This document shows positions 58,524 through 64,000 of a stretch of 64,000 bases of DNA, piece by piece. How positions within the stretch are numbered: the first letter of the stretch is position 1; each line of letters starts with the position of its first letter. A program made the position numbers and the translations under genes. Under the pieces are notes generated by a model, which saw only the letters and a list, made by a program, of their open reading frames with translations, searched no databases and was not told the DNA's origin. Source of the DNA: Aureliella helgolandensis (GTDB lineage: Bacteria; Planctomycetota; Planctomycetia; Pirellulales; Pirellulaceae); NCBI RefSeq assembly GCF_007752135.1, contig NZ_CP036298.1, positions 7,060,501 through 7,124,500 of the forward strand. The letters are read 5' to 3'.

Positions 58524-60941
58524 CTACAGAGCCACGCGCTGCCAGAAGACGTGCATCCGATCCCCCCGTTGGCGAACATCCTCGAGCATTACGCTAATAC
58601 TGGGTGATAATTCCAAGCGCGAGGAGTCCCCCTGAACATTAATCGTAATTGTACGCGAAAAATCGACCATGTCAGGGGTTAGCCAGACGATCGTGGAGTT
58701 CCCAGGCGACGGAATCTTGCTGACGACAATACCGTTCATCGTGGGGGCGAGCAGTCGAGCCTCAAAGCCGGCTTTGGCACTGGGGTCAAATTGATAGGCA
58801 TTGCCCGTGGCGGTGGGAATGATCTGCGGAGCTTCCAGCCAATAGAAAAACCGATCTCCCGAGCGCATCGTCGTAACATCAATGACTTGCGGCGTCCGCA
58901 GCCGACGGTGGCTGGACAAGACCATCCACTCACTGATCTTAGGCAATTCCGAGGAGAAGGTTTCGCGGCCACAGCCGCGGTACTCGACCACCATCGAGTC
59001 ATAGAGGGGTGAAGACAGATAGCGCGTCCCCACCGTTCCCAATTGGCTGCCCGCACGCGTCCCGTCGCTATCGCCGTAAACGATGTAGGTCGCCACCGGT
59101 ATCTGGTCCTTGAGGCGCCGGGACGCCTTAATATTCTCACTATACTGCACGATGTATTTGTCGGCTCCAGGGCTGATCATAATGGCCCCAGCCCACAAAT
59201 CGGGATGCGAGAGAGCTAAATCCCAGGCGGCAGTAGCTCCATCGTAGTGCCCAGACACGAAGACTCGGTCGGTGTCGATCGAGAACTTTCGAAACGCATC
59301 TCGCAAGCAAGCTAACATGCGATCGTGTTCGCCTTCGGAGTACTCGTATTCGGTCTGTCGATCGAGCATCCAGTCTGGAGAAACCACGATCACGCCGTGG
59401 CGTGTGGCTTGCCCAAAGCGAACCTGAGTGTCTTGCCAATCTACCTGCTGTCCACACCACCAATCCAATTCAAATTCCGGACTCATGCCACGCCCTGTCA
59501 TGGCCAGCACGCAGGGATATTTCCGATTGGGATCGTATTCCGGGGGCAGTTGCACGACATATTGCACCGGATCCCCACCAGGCCGCGGCACACTCAGGCG
59601 GTACATGCCCTCGGGATCCCCATCCTTCACCTGCGGAGGGGACTGAGGCGGTTTCATGACCTCCAAAATCTTATCTAAGAACTGCGGCTGAGCCCCTTCC
59701 TCACTCTGCAACTGACGCAAAATCTCTTCGCGTCGCGCTGGCGAGGACCCGTTGAGGTACTCGCGGACCAACTCGCGAACGCGAATCAAGGATTTGACGA
59801 CAGCCAGATTATCCAACCCTTCGCCCGGACCGAGCAACCAGCCCCCCAGTGCTAAGGCGACAATATTCTCAGGAGGCAGATCGGGATCAAAACGGAGACG
59901 CTGAAAATCCGCCAAGCGAGCGGCCGATTCAAGATTAACCTCTTCCAACAGTTCGGTCACAGTCGGCGCCAAAAACGTCCGCTCCACCTCAGGCAATTCT
60001 GCCACTTTCTCCTGCAGTGCTACGGTCGCTTCGCTCACCACACGAATCTGCGCTTGCAGTGTTTGCAATTCGTCGGCCAGCTTGACCTGGGTTTCCAACG
60101 GCAGCGTATCCTTCGGAAAGATGGATAGCAGATGGCCTGCAACTTTATGTTGTCCAGCTTGCCGCCGAAGCTTGATTTCATTGAATTTCTGCTGGGAGAG
60201 AAGCTGCTCCAACTGCGTGAGTAAGTTGCGACTATCCTTCAGCTCCAGTGGAAACTTCCTAATCGCCTCCTCCATGACGTCACGCGCCTCCACATAGCGT
60301 TCCGCTTGCATGTAGAAGCGGACCATCCGCAGCCAGTCTCCCGAACTGGACATATCGAGGACTTGCATCAAAATTTCACGAAGCGTTTGGGCTGGTATGG
60401 ACGAGGTGGTGCGTCGTTGGTCCCAAGCGAATTGAGTCGCGTCGGATCTCAGCACTTCGACTTTGGCAAATACGGGAGAGAGCAACGTAATGCCTTGCGT
60501 CAGACTGACCGGCCCGCGGGTGGTCATCAACTTGTATTCGCGACGTCCGTACTTACTGAACTCGCTAACGCCCAAGACGCCTAAGATCGCGGGAGCTACA
60601 CCGGTGGTGGCTACTTCCATCGAAGAGGGAAATACGATTTCTTCGAAGGAGGCGATGGTAGATTCGCGGGCAGCCAACACGTTCATGGGACTGCCGTTGT
60701 AATAGGTGGCAGTAACCCCATTATCGAGGCGTTGGATCGGCATCCCCTGGACTTCACCCGCTGGAGAACCCGCTTGGAATGAATTCGTCGAGATGGAAGC
60801 GACCGCGGTCACTTGCCCAGGCCCCAGCCGCAAACCGTTGCGAAGCTCGACCGTATACTGCTGCTGAGCCAACGCTGGAGCCGAGGCCGTCCAAGAACAG
60901 AACGCAACTACCAGGAGCAGGCCCCACAGCCGACCCCCCAT
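58524..60941 (-). CDS. Large secreted protein with C-terminal esterase-like domain lacking the nucleophile Ser
   Basis: An 805-residue exported protein. The start at 60941 begins MGGRLWGLLLVVAFCSWTASA, a clear signal peptide cleaved after LAQQQ; an earlier in-frame ATG at 61064 would overlap the FHA gene. The first 500 residues carry no recognised domain, but a helical, Leu/Glu-rich section (about residues 225-370) looks like alpha-helical repeats. Residues 490-700 follow the alpha/beta hydrolase plan used by feruloyl- or acetyl-esterase-like proteins: YVVQLPPEYDPNRKYPCVL, HGVIVVSPDWML and TDRVFVSGHYDGATAAWDL. In that last block the usual G-x-S-x-G reads GHYDG, with Tyr for Ser. The protein may thus bind rather than cleave. 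It follows the FHA gene by 80 bases. Confidence 0.68.
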   Translation of the reverse strand: MGGRLWGLLLVVAFCSWTASAPALAQQQYTVELRNGLRLGPGQVTAVASISTNSFQAGSPAGEVQGMPIQRLDNGVTATYYNGSPMNVLAARESTIASFEEIVFPSSMEVATTGVAPAILGVLGVSEFSKYGRREYKLMTTRGPVSLTQGITLLSPVFAKVEVLRSDATQFAWDQRRTTSSIPAQTLREILMQVLDMSSSGDWLRMVRFYMQAERYVEARDVMEEAIRKFPLELKDSRNLLTQLEQLLSQQKFNEIKLRRQAGQHKVAGHLLSIFPKDTLPLETQVKLADELQTLQAQIRVVSEATVALQEKVAELPEVERTFLAPTVTELLEEVNLESAARLADFQRLRFDPDLPPENIVALALGGWLLGPGEGLDNLAVVKSLIRVRELVREYLNGSSPARREEILRQLQSEEGAQPQFLDKILEVMKPPQSPPQVKDGDPEGMYRLSVPRPGGDPVQYVVQLPPEYDPNRKYPCVLAMTGRGMSPEFELDWWCGQQVDWQDTQVRFGQATRHGVIVVSPDWMLDRQTEYEYSEGEHDRMLACLRDAFRKFSIDTDRVFVSGHYDGATAAWDLALSHPDLWAGAIMISPGADKYIVQYSENIKASRRLKDQIPVATYIVYGDSDGTRAGSQLGTVGTRYLSSPLYDSMVVEYRGCGRETFSSELPKISEWMVLSSHRRLRTPQVIDVTTMRSGDRFFYWLEAPQIIPTATGNAYQFDPSAKAGFEARLLAPTMNGIVVSKIPSPGNSTIVWLTPDMVDFSRTITINVQGDSSRLELSPSISVMLEDVRQRGDRMHVFWQRVAL

Positions 60942-61020
60942 TGAGGTGGCAGGCGAAAGCCAGCCCTCTGAAGAGGCGCTGCGATCGTCCTCCGCGCTGC
61001 GGTCGACCGAGAATGCGGGA

Positions 61021-61680
61021 CTAGCGTCCGCTAAAGAACTTACGAAGCGTTTCAGAGGCTGCATCCTTCGAATTGCCGGACTGGGGCCCCTTTGGAATCG
61101 GTGGCAGTTTGCCTGGTTTGGATTTTCCCTTAGCGACATCCGATTTAGTTTCTTCCTCCGCCTTGAGCTCCATGATCGTCGATTCAGGAATATCCTTGCT
61201 TTCGGCAATGTGAAACTGCCGAGTCTCGGGATCATCTTGCGAGCGTTCGATTTGATCGGCCTCTTCAAGCCAGCTACTTACACTGACTTCGTCATAGCGG
61301 CTATCGCCGGTATTTTCGGCCGTGCGCGCTGCCGCATCTTTAACGTCCTTAACTTCGGGCTTCTTGACGTTGCTAACCCCGGCCTCAATGACGGCAATAA
61401 ACTCTAGCTTGCCAACACGGATATGGTCGCCGTCTTTGAGAATTTTCGCGCGAGCAGGGTCCAGCTTCTTATCGTTGACCAAAGTGCCATTGCGACTCTT
61501 CAAGTCGATCAACAAAATGCGGCCATCTTTGCGAATAATTGCGCAGTGCCGTCGGCTAATGGACTCGCTCTTGGGCCGCAGGTGGCACTCATCGCTTCGT
61601 CCAATCAAGAACTTATCGTGATTTACGGAGATGAGTTTTCCGCTGTGTCCGCCCGTTACAACCTTAAGCTGCATCTGCAT
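61021..61680 (-). CDS. FHA-domain protein
   Basis: A 219-residue protein with an N-terminal forkhead-associated domain that would bind phosphothreonine peptides, made by Ser/Thr kinases. The FHA blocks are present: FLIGRSDECHLRP, SISRRHCAIIRKDG and LKSRNGTLVND (residues about 25-75). After residue 110 the protein is low-complexity and charged (Lys/Asp/Glu/Ser), ending with SGNSKDAASETLRKFFSGR, a short basic amphipathic helix. The start at 61680 has AGAGG seven bases upstream; earlier TTG is not used. It is followed 80 bases later by the large secreted protein, so an FHA-linked regulation of it is conceivable but not shown. No kinase gene is nearby. Confidence 0.87.
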   Translation of the reverse strand: MQMQLKVVTGGHSGKLISVNHDKFLIGRSDECHLRPKSESISRRHCAIIRKDGRILLIDLKSRNGTLVNDKKLDPARAKILKDGDHIRVGKLEFIAVIEAGVSNVKKPEVKDVKDAAARTAENTGDSRYDEVSVSSWLEEADQIERSQDDPETRQFHIAESKDIPESTIMELKAEEETKSDVAKGKSKPGKLPPIPKGPQSGNSKDAASETLRKFFSGR

Positions 61681-61910
61681 ATTCAAACCTCTTAGGCTCT
61701 CTAACCGTCATATTGCAATGGACATCGTCCAAATTATCCTTAGACAATTAGGGACGGCAAGCTTTTTTGGCGACACTTAGAGTTTTTGGTGAGTACGTAT
61801 CTTGATTATTCATCAGGGGAGCATGCCACTGCAAGACCCAAACTTGGTGGATCGCCCTCGAAACTACGGGGAATGCCGCCAATCCGCCCCAAACACCCCC
61901 ATTATGGGCA

Positions 61911-62969
61911 TCAGACCCTGCGTTGCCAGCCCATCTCTCGAAACTTCGCCACCTTCTGAGCTAGTTGCGATAGACTCAATTCATGCGGGTCGGCTGGCTG
62001 CCACGCCCTCCCCCAATAGCGCTGCACCGCATCCAGCAAGACCTCTTCAAATGCATGCAATTGCAAATTGGGGTGTGTTACCGCCGGTCGGCCATTTTGC
62101 CCCGCGTCTGCCGGCATCGTTGAAGAGGGAGCAACCTGCATGCCGGCGCACGGTAAATCGTCCAAACCGGGCAGAGAAACGGCAAATGGACTGCGAGCTA
62201 GCAAAAGACTTCCATGCTGGAGCAAGCCACCCCGCACACGCCGCTGCGCACTCCCCATGACCTTGGCATGCTCAAGCTGCGGGTCTTGAGGGAATGAGGC
62301 ACCAGCTGGGGCCTCCGCCCCGGGCATGACGACCACATCCCCATGATTGCGACGCTCAAAACACAAGAAGGAAGCGCTAGCCCGCCGCCAGCCGACGCTA
62401 TCGCCAGCTACCGCACTACCCCCTGAAACACCGGGTCCTGGAACACCGGGTTTTGAGACTTCGAGTTTTGAGACTTCGGCTACCGAAACGTCGGTTTTGG
62501 GACCGTCAGCGGCTGGCGTCTTGGGTGCCGGGCGTGAACTGTCAGAATCCCATTTGCCGGCCTGCCACCCCATGCCATCCAGCCACTCGACCATCGCTTG
62601 GTGGATAAAATCGTACAGCGGCTGCGAGGCCCCCACCCCCTGACGCGCTCGATTCGAATCGGCTCCCTGCAGTAGATTGTCTGGCACGGCCAAGGAGTAG
62701 GTCCAATCGTGGTGATGTACGATGGCCCCACCACCAGTCGCTCTGCGAACCACGCGGGGCGTCGCGTCCACCGCATCCCCTGCGCGAGGGAAGTGCTGCA
62801 GAAAGTCTCCGTACTTCTGAAAATAGCCCAAGGAGACCGTCGGCTCCGCCCACTGGTAGACTCGCAGCAGAACAACCCGGTGCTCTGCCGCGTGCTCCAA
62901 CATGGCTTGATCGATGGCCATATTCTCTGCGCCGCTGAGCGACGCAGTGGTTAGGTGGAAGCCGTCCAT
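61911..62969 (-). CDS. lplA: Lipoate-protein ligase A family protein
   Basis: A 352-residue ligase of the biotin/lipoate (BPL/LplA/LipB) fold that attaches lipoate or octanoate to GcvH and E2 proteins. The catalytic-fold blocks are seen: VSLGYFQKYGDF near residue 50, RRATGGGAIVHHHDW near residue 76, and KVMGSAQRRVRGGLLQHGS with the active Lys near residue 236. Between residues 155 and 215 is a Pro/Val/Ser/Lys-rich insert with short repeats (SKLEVSKPGVPGPGVSGG). Its start lies within the last bases of gcvPB (19-base overlap), so it is almost certainly translated from the same mRNA. That gives it a clear job: providing lipoyl GcvH for the glycine cleavage system. lipA is at 22662. Confidence 0.88.
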   Translation of the reverse strand: MDGFHLTTASLSGAENMAIDQAMLEHAAEHRVVLLRVYQWAEPTVSLGYFQKYGDFLQHFPRAGDAVDATPRVVRRATGGGAIVHHHDWTYSLAVPDNLLQGADSNRARQGVGASQPLYDFIHQAMVEWLDGMGWQAGKWDSDSSRPAPKTPAADGPKTDVSVAEVSKLEVSKPGVPGPGVSGGSAVAGDSVGWRRASASFLCFERRNHGDVVVMPGAEAPAGASFPQDPQLEHAKVMGSAQRRVRGGLLQHGSLLLARSPFAVSLPGLDDLPCAGMQVAPSSTMPADAGQNGRPAVTHPNLQLHAFEEVLLDAVQRYWGRAWQPADPHELSLSQLAQKVAKFREMGWQRRV

Positions 62970-64000
62970 CGCATCACCGGCTGTCGAGCCGCCTTCACTT
63001 CGTCAGGTCGAACAATCGCTGTCGAACTGGGCGCGTGGTGTAGATTTTCAGCCGGTTCCGCCAAAATCGTTTCCAGCGCCACCACGAAGGCATCCATCGT
63101 TTCCTTGCTTTCCGTTTCCGTCGGCTCGATCATCATCGCTTCAGGCACGGTGAGCGGGAAGTAGACGGTGGGAGCATGAAAGCCAAAGTCGAGGAGTCGC
63201 TTGGCGATGTCCATGGCCGTCACTCCCTTCTCCTTCTTCAACCGACTGGCCGATGCCACAAACTCATGCATGCAGCGATCACCGTTCGGGATTGGGAGCA
63301 CATGCTTGAGTCGAGCGAGCAAGTAGTTCGCGTTGAGCACCGCATGCTGACTCACCTCTTTCATTCCACGGGCACCATAGGCTCGAATGTAGCAGTAGGC
63401 TCGGACCAACACGCCGATATTTCCATTAAAGCTTCGCACGCGGCCAATGGATCGCGGATGATCGCTTTCCAGCGAGTATGTCTGGCCATGCTTGGCGACT
63501 CGCGGGACTGGCAAATAGGGCTCCAAAAAGTCGCGTACACAGATCGGTCCGGCACCGGGGCCACCACCACCATGCGGCCCGCTAAAGGTCTTGTGGGGAT
63601 TGTAGTGCATCATATCCGCACCAAAATCACCCGGACGTGAGATCCCTAGAATGGCGTTCATATTGGCACCATCCAAATAGATCAGCCCCCCGACCTCATG
63701 GACCAAGGTGGTAATCTCATGGATCTGCTTCTCGAACAACCCCAGGGTGCTTGGGTTGGTAATCATGAACACCGCTGTCTGATCATCGGCCTTGCTCCGT
63801 AGATCCTCCATGTCGACCGAACCATCGGGGCGCGAACGAATGGTCACGGCTTGAAATCCAACCATGGTGGCACTAGCCGGATTCGTACCGTGGGCACTAT
63901 CAGGCACGAGGACTTTCGTGCGTGCCTCCCCACGATCGCGAAAATAGGCAGCCGCAGCCATCAACGCCGTTAGCTCGCCGTGCGCTCCTGCGGCAGGCTG
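62951..64000 (-). CDS. gcvPB: Glycine dehydrogenase (decarboxylating) subunit 2, 3' part (5' end outside window)
   Basis: The PLP-binding half of the two-subunit P protein of the glycine cleavage system, which decarboxylates glycine and passes the aminomethyl group to lipoyl GcvH. The frame is open to the window end (first visible residues QPAAGAHGELTALM); 349 codons are seen. PLP-site blocks: DSAHGTNPASA near the start, and HYNPHKTFSGPHGGGGPGAG with the Schiff-base Lys. The C-terminal part carries HEFVASASRLKKEKGV and PTETESKETMDAFV. The separate, short form (GcvPB) is inferred from its stop at 62951, shortly after the conserved C-terminus. It overlaps lplA downstream. gcvPA, gcvH and gcvT are expected upstream, outside the window. 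Confidence 0.93.
   Translation of the reverse strand, partial: QPAAGAHGELTALMAAAAYFRDRGEARTKVLVPDSAHGTNPASATMVGFQAVTIRSRPDGSVDMEDLRSKADDQTAVFMITNPSTLGLFEKQIHEITTLVHEVGGLIYLDGANMNAILGISRPGDFGADMMHYNPHKTFSGPHGGGGPGAGPICVRDFLEPYLPVPRVAKHGQTYSLESDHPRSIGRVRSFNGNIGVLVRAYCYIRAYGARGMKEVSQHAVLNANYLLARLKHVLPIPNGDRCMHEFVASASRLKKEKGVTAMDIAKRLLDFGFHAPTVYFPLTVPEAMMIEPTETESKETMDAFVVALETILAEPAENLHHAPSSTAIVRPDEVKAARQPVMRWTAST

Overview
The window looks like a chromosomal segment of a planctomycete, most likely in the Pirellulaceae. The basis is a DUF1559 prepilin-like protein with its C-terminal H-X9-DG type tail, a planctomycete-style pairing of that gene with a small regulatory-like-domain lipoprotein, many secreted proteins with no close functional name, a FlgE with a large repeat insertion, a DUF3127 protein, and many short transcription units separated by long non-coding gaps. 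This placement is inference from protein style; there is no rRNA or marker phylogeny here.

Layout. 1-1671: 3' part of a flagellar hook gene. 1861-3669: a complete insertion sequence (IS-A). 4571-7521: purB and an HD phosphohydrolase on the minus strand. 7885-10686: a large secreted protein, a strong terminator and an ECF sigma factor. 10704-15301: an RND efflux permease and its membrane fusion lipoprotein, ATGA-overlapped. 15974-16312: a Rieske protein. 16320-22356: a tight minus-strand cluster smpB, ABC ATPase, ABC permease, comEC, small membrane protein. 22662-25764: lipA, an esterase-like secreted protein and an App1-like phosphatase. 25986-30661: an envelope protein, aroC, a 2Fe-2S ferredoxin and a secreted propeller-like protein, all minus. 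30971-32864: DUF1559 protein plus lipoprotein. 33390-40440: clpC, a TPR-like membrane protein, an SGNH hydrolase, a DUF3127 protein and tatC. 40669-44178: manA, a small lipoprotein, a second complete IS (IS-B) and a palindromic MITE-like element. 44179-51070: metG, rplS, yraN, an oxidoreductase with a Tat-type leader, an acidic protein, rpsU and tRNA-Val. 51678-56456: a nucleoside hydrolase and an SSS symporter separated by a third complete IS (IS-C). 56555-64000: a UvrD-type helicase, a large secreted protein, an FHA protein, a lipoate-protein ligase and the 3' part of gcvPB.

How the genes fit together. Most are housekeeping: purine synthesis, chorismate, translation (metG, rplS, rpsU, tRNA-Val, smpB), proteostasis (clpC, tatC) and DNA repair or uptake (UvrD-like, ComEC, YraN). 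A lipoate theme links lipA (22.7 kb) with gcvPB and lplA (62-64 kb), which overlap by 19 bases: the ligase would lipoylate GcvH, the partner of GcvPB. The symporter and nucleoside hydrolase would be a nucleoside or sugar uptake pair only 114 bases apart without IS-C.

I did not find a clear new defence, biosynthetic or signalling system. The most informative unusual items are: IS-C sitting exactly in a 28-base palindrome with an 11-base target duplication; a DUF3127 protein with an SSB-like acidic C-terminal tip; a TatC with about 200 extra residues in its first external loop; a family of dispersed intergenic repeats; and a large esterase-like secreted protein lacking the nucleophile serine.
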